NCBI GenBank assembly: GCA_041984885.1 | Contig: JBHIXH010000032.1 | Location: forward strand, 1-25,788 | Direction of reading: 5' to 3' | Length of the DNA stretch: 25,788 nucleotides | Source: UBA4486 sp041984885 | GTDB lineage: Bacteria; Pseudomonadota; Gammaproteobacteria; Eutrophobiales; Eutrophobiaceae | Part shown: in pieces, positions 15,369-24,044 of the stretch | Layout of the letters: each line of letters begins with the position of its first letter | How positions within the stretch are numbered: the stretch's first letter is position 1 | Program-made: the position numbers and the translations under genes | Notes under the pieces: model-generated | The model's input: only the letters and a program-made list of their open reading frames with translations | Databases searched by the model: none | What the model was told of the DNA's origin: nothing

Positions 15369-17681
15369 TCAGAGATTCAGGTAACGGTTCATATCAAAAA
15401 TACCGGCTTCTGCCGGGTTGTGACGCTGCAGATATTCAGTCGGTTTGTGAAACAGTTGCCAGAATTCCGGGTGCGAGCGACGCACACCCCATCTATCGAT
15501 CAGTTCGACAAACTGTTCTTCATCGACAATAGACAGCATGAAGTGAACAAAGTCCTCGACTTCTTCAGCACTGACATTGAACATGAAATTCGGATAACTA
15601 CCGAGTATGCCGGGGTGTACGGTCAGGTGATCCTTGTCCTGGTCATAGCGTAAACTTTCCCCGATCATGAATGCGACATTCGTGTGCTCGCGATCCCTGA
15701 CCAGTGAATAGACTGTCTGCTGATCCTCTGTATCGTAAATACGCAGGAAACTGATGTCCGGCATAAACCGAACAACGGGCAGGGACATCCTGTTCCTGGC
15801 GGAGATTTTGTCTAACAGCGCATCGATACCGGGAAAATTTTTCGCATTTGAACTCGTATCAATGTTGACCGTGGTCGAATCCAGCACCAGGTGTTTAAAC
15901 TGTTCTTTTGGCTTCTCGTCGACATAGGGAATGTCTACCGGTGTTTCCGTATCAATGTCCTGATAACTCAGATACAGTTTCAATTCACCCATATCACGAT
16001 ACCAGTTCTCGATCATTGCCTGACGTTTCTCTGCCGGCATGAAACGCAGGAAATTCTGTTCTGCACCGTTGCGAATAAGGTCAAAGTAAAGACGGGTTAA
16101 TGTCTGATGTGGCAAGTTTCCAAACACGTTGAAATTGGCCACGAGTACGTAATAACTGCGCTCAAACAATGCGTAGTCCATGACCCAGATGGTTTTTGGT
16201 GTTGCCCCAAGTAATCCGGTCTGGATAGCTGCGTTGTTATGGTGACGGAAGATGGTTTGTAATGCATCCGGCTTGCCCGTATCGCCATCCCATATATGCT
16301 GTATGCTGAATCCTCGCGGTTGAAGCTGACTGTAGATCGCATCGCGTTTTTCCAGGTACTCGCTATTCGCCTGTCGGTACTTTAACCACTCCGCTGCAAA
16401 ATCTTGCAGATCATCATCCACACCCGGTAGCCCGAGTAGCGGTGTCACTGAATCACGATAGTCCGCGTTTGTTATATATAAATCGGTATCGGGTGATTGA
16501 AACAGGTTCCAGAAATGATCCTGAATCACGTCTGTCGCTATCTGCCCGTGACAAACCGGACCACGTATAAATGTGCGCACGAAGTAGGCGGCATCGTCCA
16601 GCATGAACTGGTAACGTGATCGGGCCGGGATAGCCCTGAAGGTCAGGAAAGGATTTTTACGCCATTGCATTTCGTACCCGGGCATTTCATCAACCGTCCA
16701 GTTACCGCCGAACAACTGTGTAAACCGCTCCAGTTTTTCCGGCTTCAATGCATAGGTGATATGTGTCTTGTAGACGATTGTGTCGGTAATGATTTGCAGG
16801 CGATACCAGAACGGTTGTCCCGGATCTTCGTTCGGGCGCGTTGTAGCAACAGGCTGGATCGTTTCTCCCGGTGGCGTTGATGAACGCACCAGTCGATAAA
16901 ACCTTTGCTGGTTCAGATCGTTAAAATACAGGTGGGCAATAAACAGATGTTCGTACAGGTAACGCGACACCAGTCGTTGTTGATCTGTCGCGCCATTAAA
17001 ATAGTCTTCCCATATTTCAATGCGGTTTAATTCCGCTTTCGTTAATTGCGGGTCAGCAACATCCGTAGCAGCACCGGCCGCTATCCAGTCAGAAATTGTC
17101 TTCAACTCACTGTCAGTCAGACCGGTTACGCCATAGGGCATTCCTGAATGTGGATGTGATGCAATAAAATCATCCACTTCATCAGCGACAGGACAATCCA
17201 TCGTCTGGTTCGTACCGATTTCGATGTTATCGGAGAGGCGCTTATTATCACCGCCGGGGTAATTCTTGCCATGGCGGAGCAGCTTGATGAAAACGCCTTT
17301 TTGACTGTTTACATCATCAATCACACTGTAAAAATTTTTTTCGCGCCAGGCTTCCGTAGTCGTCGCATCTATGTGCAAGCGAGTGGGACTGGCTGCTTCG
17401 AGTCGCAAGCTATCGTAAACCGGCTTTTTACTGGCGCCACGTCGTAACCCCGTCGCGCTGGTCAATATCAACTGGCAGGGCGCGTCGTAACAGGCATGAC
17501 AGGCAACACATTTTGTATCAAGGATTGGTTGAATACTATTGGCGTAGGAAATGTCACCTGCAGAAGAGGGTGGAGTTACTCCGGATTGCGCGGGCGGTTC
17601 GGTTGTGTCACTGTCGCAGGCGAAGAACAGGGCGCATATCAGAGGCAGTACTGCCGCTGCGATTTTTTTTATGTATGGCAT
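15369..17681 (-). CDS. cti: Fatty acid cis/trans isomerase, heme-containing
   Basis: Cti isomerises cis-unsaturated acyl chains of membrane phospholipids to trans in the periplasm, stiffening the membrane under solvent, heat or salt stress. The 770-residue length matches the Pseudomonas enzyme. The N-terminus is hydrophobic, with LFFAC giving a possible lipobox (Cys22) and a Ser/Pro/Thr-rich linker. The c-type heme motif CVACH is at residues 58-62, followed by ACYDAPCQL, the family pattern. NLNQQRFYRL-type blocks and WVMDYALFERSYYVLVANF support the assignment. The enzyme needs no cofactor besides heme and is usually controlled by activity rather than transcription. It diverges from an MscS channel gene with a 123-bp shared upstream region. 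Lipidation instead of a cleaved soluble form is inference from the signal sequence. Confidence 0.93.
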   Translation of the reverse strand: MPYIKKIAAAVLPLICALFFACDSDTTEPPAQSGVTPPSSAGDISYANSIQPILDTKCVACHACYDAPCQLILTSATGLRRGASKKPVYDSLRLEAASPTRLHIDATTTEAWREKNFYSVIDDVNSQKGVFIKLLRHGKNYPGGDNKRLSDNIEIGTNQTMDCPVADEVDDFIASHPHSGMPYGVTGLTDSELKTISDWIAAGAATDVADPQLTKAELNRIEIWEDYFNGATDQQRLVSRYLYEHLFIAHLYFNDLNQQRFYRLVRSSTPPGETIQPVATTRPNEDPGQPFWYRLQIITDTIVYKTHITYALKPEKLERFTQLFGGNWTVDEMPGYEMQWRKNPFLTFRAIPARSRYQFMLDDAAYFVRTFIRGPVCHGQIATDVIQDHFWNLFQSPDTDLYITNADYRDSVTPLLGLPGVDDDLQDFAAEWLKYRQANSEYLEKRDAIYSQLQPRGFSIQHIWDGDTGKPDALQTIFRHHNNAAIQTGLLGATPKTIWVMDYALFERSYYVLVANFNVFGNLPHQTLTRLYFDLIRNGAEQNFLRFMPAEKRQAMIENWYRDMGELKLYLSYQDIDTETPVDIPYVDEKPKEQFKHLVLDSTTVNIDTSSNAKNFPGIDALLDKISARNRMSLPVVRFMPDISFLRIYDTEDQQTVYSLVRDREHTNVAFMIGESLRYDQDKDHLTVHPGILGSYPNFMFNVSAEEVEDFVHFMLSIVDEEQFVELIDRWGVRRSHPEFWQLFHKPTEYLQRHNPAEAGIFDMNRYLNL

Positions 17682-17804
17682 GGTAATTCTGGCGTGAACG
17701 TGACTCTCGATACCTGTATATTAATGTAATCCGGCATTACCTGTGTATCAGATTGATGAGTGTACGCAGGATGATTTTCATCCACCGTATTCCGGGGTGT
17801 TGTC

Positions 17805-18743
17805 ATGGTTTCATTCTCTGATCCATATCAGCTGTTTTTCTCTGTTCAGGCAACAGGGGAAAAACTTTTCAGCTTCGACTACATTGAAAAAATACTGGTT
17901 CGCACTATCAGTGACGTCTGGCTGGATTTTCTCTCACATATTCCGTTTTTACTCGCCGGTTTTTTGATTCTGGTCATCACCTGGCTGTTTGCACAGCTGA
18001 TGTCCAGTATTTCGAAACGAATTTTGTTACGGGCAAGGCTGAGACGTTCACTAAAGGAGTTATTAATCCGGCTGGTCACAATTTCCGTCTGGTTGCTGGG
18101 CCTGCTGTTGACTGCGATGGTGGTCTTTCCCGGCCTGACGCCAGCGAAGGCCATCGGCGGTCTCGGTGTCGCCTCCCTCGCTATCGGTTTTGCTTTTAAA
18201 GAGGTGTTTGAAAATTTTTTCGCCGGCATCCTGTTACTCTGGCGCTTTCCAATGGAACCCGGCGACTACATCGAGTGCCAGGGTATCATGGGGAGAATCG
18301 AGGATATCACCGTACGCATGACGACGATCCGCCAGGTGACCGGGGAATTAACCGTCGTACCGAACTCTTTTTTATTTAAAAATCCGTTAGACATCCTCAC
18401 CGGTATTCCGAAACGTCGAACCGGCATCGTTGTTGGTATCGGCTACGATGAAGACGTGACCGGGGCAGTGAATGTCATCGAGGACGCACTGCGGAACTGC
18501 GCTACGATAGCCGGGGACAAACCGGTGCAGGTCTTCCCGCAAGGGTTCGGCAACAGCAGCATTGATATCGAAGTGGTCTGGTGGACTGACCCGGACCCGG
18601 TGGACCTGCGTCGTTCGCGCGGAGAAGTCGTCACCGCGATCAAGCAGGCGCTGGATAAGCACGAGATTGAGATTCCATTTCCACACCGCACGCTCGTGTT
18701 CAAAAACGCCATCGAGGTAGCCGGGACGCCAACGGCAGATTAG
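17805..18743 (+). CDS. MscS family mechanosensitive ion channel
   Basis: This is a 312-residue inner-membrane small-conductance mechanosensitive channel that should release solutes on hypo-osmotic shock. Three transmembrane helices are seen: about 46-66, 90-110 and the pore-lining TM3 region 113-145 with GGLGVASLAIGFAFKEV and FFAGILLL. The cytoplasmic beta domain follows, with EPGDYIE (151-157), MGRIEDITVRMT and the VVPNSFLF segment, then the C-terminal alpha/beta domain ending IPFPHRTLVF. The size and order match MscS of Escherichia coli (286 residues) with a slightly longer N-terminus. It shares a divergent upstream region with cti, and both genes affect how the membrane copes with stress; co-regulation is inference. 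The ATG at 17805 has only a GGGGTGTTG-like weak SD. Confidence 0.93.
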   Translation: MVSFSDPYQLFFSVQATGEKLFSFDYIEKILVRTISDVWLDFLSHIPFLLAGFLILVITWLFAQLMSSISKRILLRARLRRSLKELLIRLVTISVWLLGLLLTAMVVFPGLTPAKAIGGLGVASLAIGFAFKEVFENFFAGILLLWRFPMEPGDYIECQGIMGRIEDITVRMTTIRQVTGELTVVPNSFLFKNPLDILTGIPKRRTGIVVGIGYDEDVTGAVNVIEDALRNCATIAGDKPVQVFPQGFGNSSIDIEVVWWTDPDPVDLRRSRGEVVTAIKQALDKHEIEIPFPHRTLVFKNAIEVAGTPTAD

Positions 18744-18872
18744 CCGGGTGACGTCAGGCCGTGGTCGCCTGCAACCTGGCGAATAATCACGTTCCGCCGC
18801 AAGATTAATTATATATTATTGATTTTATTGTTATTTTTTAATATTTCCTGATTCGTTCGGCGTATATTTCGC

Positions 18873-18902
18873 TTGACATATGGCACGGCAGATTACTAAA
18901 TA
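18873..18902 (+). promoter_or_regulatory. Probable sigma70 promoter of the Anbu gene
   Basis: A perfect -35 hexamer TTGACA (18873-18878) is followed after 18 bp by TAAATA (18897-18902), a moderate -10. A strongly AT-rich tract (about 18803-18848) lies upstream, placed like an UP element. The implied leader before the ATG at 18949 is about 40 bases and holds no clear SD. Confidence 0.5.
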
Positions 18903-18948
18903 TGGACAAAAAGATGTTTCTAATTAAGACGATAACCCAACTGACACC

Positions 18949-19713
18949 ATGACCTACTGTGTAGCAATGAAAATGGACTCCGGCATCGTGTTCGTGTCGG
19001 ATTCACGCACGAATGCCGGCGTCGACAATGTCAGCACGTACAGCAAGATGAACGGCTTTGGCGTGCCCGGCGAACGCCAGTTCGTGTTGTTGTCGTCGGG
19101 TAACCTGGCAACATCGCAGGCCGTGGTGACACAGGTTCGTCGCGACATTAAAAACAATGCCGAAGTGAATCTGCTGAACGTCACCAATATGAGTGACGCC
19201 GCAGAATACATCGGTGATATCAGTCGCCTGCAGCAGGAGAAGATTTCAAACTCGTCGGTCAACCTGGAATCGAATTTCATCATTGGTGGCCAGATCAGCG
19301 GTCATGCCAGTGGCGTCTATATGATCTACCCGCAGGGTAATTTCATTACGACCTCGGCGGATACAACTTACCTGCAGATTGGCGAAACAAAATACGGCAA
19401 ACCGATTCTCGATCGCATCCTGCATACGAACTCAAGCCTGGAGACTGCCGCCATGTGTGCGCTGGTATCCATGGATTCAACCATGCGCAGTAATCTCACC
19501 GTAGGGCCTCCGATTGAGTTAAGCATGTATGAAGCTGATTCGTTACAGCCGGGACGCTATTACCGGTTTGAGGAAGACAGCGAGTATCTACGACAATTAA
19601 AAAAATCGTGGGACAAGTTGTTAAAAGATTCTTTCAAAAAACTTCCTCCTGTCGCCTGGAGCAGTACCTGGGACAAGGGGGCAAACGGGGATCAATCAGA
19701 AACAAACGGTTGA
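18949..19713 (+). CDS. anbu: Anbu, ancestral proteasome-like beta subunit peptidase
   Basis: This is a cytoplasmic NTN-hydrolase related to HslV and the proteasome beta subunit, 254 residues. The sequence starts MTYCVAMKMDSGIVFVSDSR, so removing Met exposes Thr as the N-terminal nucleophile. The partner residues are Asp18 (in VSDSRTN) and Lys33 counted with Met. SSGNLATSQAVV and the SNFIIGG-like strand (NFIIGGQISG) are typical of Anbu rather than HslV. The start is fixed by this catalytic Thr. Anbu assembles into open-ring or spiral particles in other bacteria; its substrate is not established. The transglutaminase/DUF2126 gene lies 81 bp downstream, and the alpha-E and ATP-grasp genes come from the opposite side, which is the canonical Anbu gene set. 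There is no clear SD. An AT-rich region with a good -35 precedes it. Confidence 0.95.
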   Translation: MTYCVAMKMDSGIVFVSDSRTNAGVDNVSTYSKMNGFGVPGERQFVLLSSGNLATSQAVVTQVRRDIKNNAEVNLLNVTNMSDAAEYIGDISRLQQEKISNSSVNLESNFIIGGQISGHASGVYMIYPQGNFITTSADTTYLQIGETKYGKPILDRILHTNSSLETAAMCALVSMDSTMRSNLTVGPPIELSMYEADSLQPGRYYRFEEDSEYLRQLKKSWDKLLKDSFKKLPPVAWSSTWDKGANGDQSETNG

Positions 19714-19717
19714 TCCC

Positions 19718-19737
19718 GCCGGGCAACAAGGCCCGGC
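19718..19737 (+). terminator. GC-rich stem-loop between Anbu and the fusion gene
   Basis: GCCGGGC, a 6-base loop AACAAG, then GCCCGGC forms a perfect 7-bp GC stem 4 bp after the Anbu stop. The following bases are T-rich but not a clean run (ATCTTCACTTT, later AATTTTTT). It could be a leaky terminator or a stem that sets the ratio of peptidase to ligase mRNA. Confidence 0.5.
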
Positions 19738-19794
19738 ATCTTCACTTTGTCCGAAATTCTTCTTTAATTTTTTATAAGACAGGATTCACCGAGT

Positions 19795-22700
19795 ATGGCA
19801 ATTCGTATCGCCGTAAAACACAGCACCGAGTACAAATTTGATCGGCGTGTTTCACTGACACCGCATGTCGTCCGTTTACGGCCGGCACCACACTGCCGCA
19901 CCCCGATTGAAGCGTATTCACTGAAAGTCGAACCGGAAGAACATTTTATTAACTGGCAACAGGATCCATTCGGTAACTATCTTGCCCGTTTTGTCTTTCC
20001 GGAGAAAACCACGCACCTGAAGGTCGACGTTGAATTGATCGCGAACATGGTCGTCATCAATCCGTTTGATTTTTTCCTGGAAGAAGAGGCCGAGGAATTT
20101 CCGTTCAGGTATGAAAAGGATCTGCTTGATGATCTCGGCCCGTACCTGGAGAAATCCGAGTCCGGGCCAAAGCTGCTGGAGTGGGTCAAGTCTATCGATA
20201 TGAGTCAACGGCGCACGGTCGATTTTCTTGTCGAACTGAATCAACGCATACAAAACCGGATCAGTTATCTCGTGCGCATGGAACCCGGCGTACAAACATG
20301 TGAAGAAACATTAACGAAAGGTTCCGGTTCTTGCCGTGACAGTGCCTGGCTGCTTGTGCAGGTACTGCGCCAAATTGGTCTGGCCACCCGCTTCGTCTCC
20401 GGTTACCTGGTGCAACTGACCGCGGATCAGGAAGCGCTGGATGGCCCTTCCGGTCCGACAAAAGATTTCACTGATCTGCATGCCTGGGTCGAGGTGTATC
20501 TACCGGGTGCCGGCTGGGTCGGTCTGGATCCTACCTCCGGTCTGTTTGCCGGCGAAGGACATATCCCGCTGGCCTGCACGCCGGAGCCGACATCGGCCGC
20601 GCCAATCACCGGCGCCACCGATGTGTGCAAAACCGAATTCAGTTTCTCCAATGACATACAGCGTATCCACGAAGACCCGCGTGTCACCAAACCGTATGGT
20701 GAAGCACAATGGCAGGCGATACTGCAACTCGGTGATAAAACGGATGAACTGCTAGACAAACATGACGTCAGGTTAACGATCGGTGGTGAGCCGACGTTTG
20801 TCTCTATTGATGACATGGAGAGTGAGCAATGGAACAACGCTGCGCTGGGCAAGGAAAAACGCGAGCTGTCGGGCGAGTTGTTAAAAAAACTGATGCAATT
20901 GTATGCGACCAGTGGCGTCACTCATTATGGCCAGGGCAAGTGGTATCCGGGTGAGGCAGTACCGCGCTGGGCCCTGTCACTGATCTGGCGCAAGGATAAA
21001 GCCCCAATCTGGAAAGATGCGAGCCTGCTGGATACTGACGCCAGACCTGCAACCTGCACACGACTGGATGCGCTTAAGTTTATCACTCGACTGACAACGC
21101 AACTGGGCGTTGAAAAATCGCGCATCGTTCCCGGCTATGAAGACCCGTTGCATTACCTGCAACTGGAATCACGCTTACCGAAAAACGTTTCGCCGGAAGA
21201 TAATAAACTCGCCGACCCGCTGCAGCGCAAACGCATGCGCGAGGTATTCATGCAGGGGCTGAACGAGACCGTGGGTTTTGCCTTACCACTTAAATACCAA
21301 TTAACCGAAGACGGTGGTTACTGGAAAAGTTCAGCCTGGCCATTTCGTTCCGGCCATTTGCTGTTGTTACCGGGCAATTCGCCGATGGGTTACCGCCTGC
21401 CGTTAAATTCATTACCCTGGCGGATGCCGGGTGAAAACGATCCGGAACCGGAACTGGACCCGTTTGCCGAACGTCCTGCTCTCGCTGATCCGGCGTTACA
21501 TGATCCGCGTGTGCTGGCAGTGGCGGAAGACAAAGAGGATCCGGAAGATGAAATCATCCACACGGCTGTCGTGGTGCAGGCACGCGAGGGCAAGCTGCAT
21601 ATATTCCTGCCGCCGTTCGCCCGGATTGAATATTACCTGGCACTGTTAAACGCGATTGAAGTAGTCGCCAGCGAATTAAACCAGCCAATCGTTCTGGAAG
21701 GTTATGAACCGCCGTCCGATCCACGCCTGTGCAGTTTACAGATCACGCCGGACCCGGGTGTGATTGAAGTCAACGTGCAACCGTCGGCCAGTTGGCGAGA
21801 ACTCGTGGATAACACGCTTTCGTTATACGAAGAAGCCCGCCAGACACGACTTGGTACGGAAAAGTTTATGCTGGACGGTCGTCACTCCGGTACGGGTGGC
21901 GGTAACCATATCACGCTGGGTGCTGCGAATGCCGCCGACAGTCCGTTTCTACGTCGACCGCATTTATTACGCAGCCTGGTGACATTCTGGCAGCGTCACC
22001 CGTCGTTATCGTACCTGTTTTCCGGTATGTTCATCGGCCCCACCAGCCAGGCACCACGCGTCGATGAAGCCCGTGACGATAATCTGTATGAACTCGAGAT
22101 CGCGTTCGGTCAATTACCCGAGGGCGAATGCGAACGCCCCTGGCTGGTCGACCGGGTCCTGCGCAACTTTCTCGTTGACCTGACCGGCAATACACACCGG
22201 GCCGAGTTTTGTATTGATAAATTATATTCACCGGACACCGCAAGCGGGCGCAAGGGACTGGTTGAGTTACGCGCGTTTGAAATGCCGCCCCATGCGCACA
22301 TGAGCCTGGTGCAAATGGTGTTAATACGATCCCTGATTGCACACTTCTGGGATCAGCCGTATGAGCGCCCGTTGATTCGTTGGGGCACGGAACTGCATGA
22401 TCGATTCATGCTGCGACATTATGTCTGGCAGGACCTGCAATATGTCGTGGAATTTTTACGTAATGCCGGCTTTGCGTTTGAACTGGAATGGTTTGCACCA
22501 TTTTGTGAATTTCGTTTTCCGCTTATCGGCAGCATTGATGCTCACGGCATGCAACTGGATTTACATACAGCGCTCGAACCCTGGCATGTTCTCGGTGAAG
22601 AAAGCGGTGCCCAGGGCACTGCGCGTTATGTCGATTCGTCGGTGGAACGTTTGCAGGTCAGCCTGCATGGCCTGGCCGGCGATCGGTTTATTGTCACCTG

Positions 22701-23064
22701 TAACGGGCGACGGGTACCGTTACGCCCGACCGGTACCCGTGGCAGTTATGTTGCCGGCGTGCGCTATAAAGCGTGGGATCCGTCCTCCGCCCTGCATCCA
22801 ACGATCAAGCAACAGGCGCCGCTCGTGTTTGATATTGTCGATACAGAAAACCGTCGCTCGATAGCCGGTTGTACCTATCATGTATCGCATCCGGGCGGTC
22901 GCAACTATGACACGTATCCGGTCAACGCGAACGAGGCAGAGGCGCGGCGACACACCCGTTTTAAAGAAGATGGGAATACACAGGGAACGATGTCGATCCC
23001 GCTGGAAGAGCCACACCCGGAACAACCGTATACGCTGGACCTGAGATTTAGTAACAGAAACTGA
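19795..23064 (+). CDS. Transglutaminase / DUF2126 (permuted GS-like ligase) fusion
   Basis: This is a 1089-residue two-part cytoplasmic protein. Residues 1 to about 160 match the bacterial transglutaminase N-terminal domain (opening IRIAVKHSTEYKFDRRV). The transglutaminase/protease core has the triad Cys180 (KGSGSCRDS), His229 (DLHAW) and Asp245 (GLDPTSG). From about 320 to the end is DUF2126, which comparative work regards as a circularly permuted glutamine-synthetase-like amidoligase. Its conserved blocks seen here include GGEPTF (330-335), GKWYPGE (381-387), VIEVNVQPS (656-664), SGTGGGNHITLG (698-709) and HRAEFCIDKLYSP (801-813). An acidic linker (about 548-588) divides the ligase half. 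The protein may both make and rearrange or hydrolyse amide bonds. It lies 81 bp after Anbu on the same strand and its 3' end faces the alpha-E gene. The reaction and substrate are unknown. Confidence 0.93.
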   Translation: MAIRIAVKHSTEYKFDRRVSLTPHVVRLRPAPHCRTPIEAYSLKVEPEEHFINWQQDPFGNYLARFVFPEKTTHLKVDVELIANMVVINPFDFFLEEEAEEFPFRYEKDLLDDLGPYLEKSESGPKLLEWVKSIDMSQRRTVDFLVELNQRIQNRISYLVRMEPGVQTCEETLTKGSGSCRDSAWLLVQVLRQIGLATRFVSGYLVQLTADQEALDGPSGPTKDFTDLHAWVEVYLPGAGWVGLDPTSGLFAGEGHIPLACTPEPTSAAPITGATDVCKTEFSFSNDIQRIHEDPRVTKPYGEAQWQAILQLGDKTDELLDKHDVRLTIGGEPTFVSIDDMESEQWNNAALGKEKRELSGELLKKLMQLYATSGVTHYGQGKWYPGEAVPRWALSLIWRKDKAPIWKDASLLDTDARPATCTRLDALKFITRLTTQLGVEKSRIVPGYEDPLHYLQLESRLPKNVSPEDNKLADPLQRKRMREVFMQGLNETVGFALPLKYQLTEDGGYWKSSAWPFRSGHLLLLPGNSPMGYRLPLNSLPWRMPGENDPEPELDPFAERPALADPALHDPRVLAVAEDKEDPEDEIIHTAVVVQAREGKLHIFLPPFARIEYYLALLNAIEVVASELNQPIVLEGYEPPSDPRLCSLQITPDPGVIEVNVQPSASWRELVDNTLSLYEEARQTRLGTEKFMLDGRHSGTGGGNHITLGAANAADSPFLRRPHLLRSLVTFWQRHPSLSYLFSGMFIGPTSQAPRVDEARDDNLYELEIAFGQLPEGECERPWLVDRVLRNFLVDLTGNTHRAEFCIDKLYSPDTASGRKGLVELRAFEMPPHAHMSLVQMVLIRSLIAHFWDQPYERPLIRWGTELHDRFMLRHYVWQDLQYVVEFLRNAGFAFELEWFAPFCEFRFPLIGSIDAHGMQLDLHTALEPWHVLGEESGAQGTARYVDSSVERLQVSLHGLAGDRFIVTCNGRRVPLRPTGTRGSYVAGVRYKAWDPSSALHPTIKQQAPLVFDIVDTENRRSIAGCTYHVSHPGGRNYDTYPVNANEAEARRHTRFKEDGNTQGTMSIPLEEPHPEQPYTLDLRFSNRN

Positions 23065-23083
23065 CCATCACTGCACCGGTCAG
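23061..23083. terminator. Inverted repeat spanning both convergent stop codons
   Basis: CTGACC (23061-23066) and GGTCAG (23078-23083) are perfect inverted copies with an 11-base spacer. One arm contains the TGA of the fusion gene and the other the TGA of the alpha-E gene. The stem is short and has no T-tract, so termination here would be weak. Confidence 0.3.
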
Positions 23084-24042
23084 GATTGGGATTGCGACTG
23101 CTCCTGCGACTGGGTCGCGTAGTCAAACCAGGTCTGTGCCAGCTGATTATGGATATCGCTTAGCTCGATCTGCAACTGGTCGATAAATTCATGCAGGTTA
23201 CCTGCAAACAGTTTCTTTACATCCAGATCGCTGATCAGGCGTTGCACGCGGGTTACAGAACGGATTGGATGATCGTTGCGATCTATCGGTGTCATACTCT
23301 CAATCAGTTCACCCATGCAATGGTTCAGCGAGCGTGGAAAATGTTCGTCTTTCATCAGAAAATCGACCACATCCTCACCGTTGACCCGATCCTGAACATG
23401 CTGTCGATACATTTGATAGGCGCTCAGGGTGCGGAGAACATTCATCCACAATGTATTCTGGTACGACTCCGGAATATCGATCTTGTTTGTCAGCAGGTTC
23501 ATACAACCAACGTCAACGATGCGAGTGGTCATGTCGGCCCGCTCAAGAATGCGTCCGATGTGCTTGAAGTTGAATGCATCATCATGACTTAAACTGCTGG
23601 CCAGAAAACCCGAGATCATGTGACAGAAGTTGCTCGTGTCATCAAGAAAATCATGTCGACCTTTACGGCTTAACGCGGACTGAATATTGTCTTTTGCATA
23701 CAGGTAAAACTCGTTGATCTGCTCCCACGCCTCGCTCGGCAGGATATCGCGCGTGGTGCGTACGTTTTCACGGATTGACTTGATTGAACTCATCACCGAA
23801 CCGGGATTGGCTTCATCAGTCAGCAGAAAACGTATGACTGAACGCTCGTCGGCCTGCTGGTGCCGCTCGTAGAACAGATCGGAACTGCCGGTGATACTGA
23901 TCATCGAACTCCAGATATGATCAATGGAAGTCGGCAGATCGAGTAACAGTGCCGTATTCACGCGCACCAGACGAGCCGTGTTTTCTGCCCGTTCCAGATA
24001 GCGGCCAAACCAGTACATACGTTCTGCAACCCGCGATAACAT
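23080..24042 (-). CDS. Alpha-E domain-containing protein
   Basis: This 320-residue, all-helical cytoplasmic protein opens with the family signature MLSRVAERMYWFGRYLERAE, whose Arg/Glu/Trp pattern defines the alpha-E domain. Later blocks also match: LERADMTTRIVDVG, in which the Arg-Ala-Asp repeats the N-terminal theme, and WMNVLRTLSAYQMY. The low-complexity Gln/Ser end (QSQEQSQSQS) is likely disordered. No enzyme activity is known; in the predicted peptide-tagging system it has been proposed as a helical partner or scaffold for the ligases. The gene begins 2 bp after the ATP-grasp stop, so the two are translated as a pair. Its own 3' end meets the transglutaminase/DUF2126 gene with 15 bp between the stops. 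Confidence 0.93.
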   Translation of the reverse strand: MLSRVAERMYWFGRYLERAENTARLVRVNTALLLDLPTSIDHIWSSMISITGSSDLFYERHQQADERSVIRFLLTDEANPGSVMSSIKSIRENVRTTRDILPSEAWEQINEFYLYAKDNIQSALSRKGRHDFLDDTSNFCHMISGFLASSLSHDDAFNFKHIGRILERADMTTRIVDVGCMNLLTNKIDIPESYQNTLWMNVLRTLSAYQMYRQHVQDRVNGEDVVDFLMKDEHFPRSLNHCMGELIESMTPIDRNDHPIRSVTRVQRLISDLDVKKLFAGNLHEFIDQLQIELSDIHNQLAQTWFDYATQSQEQSQSQS

Positions 24043-24044
24043 GC

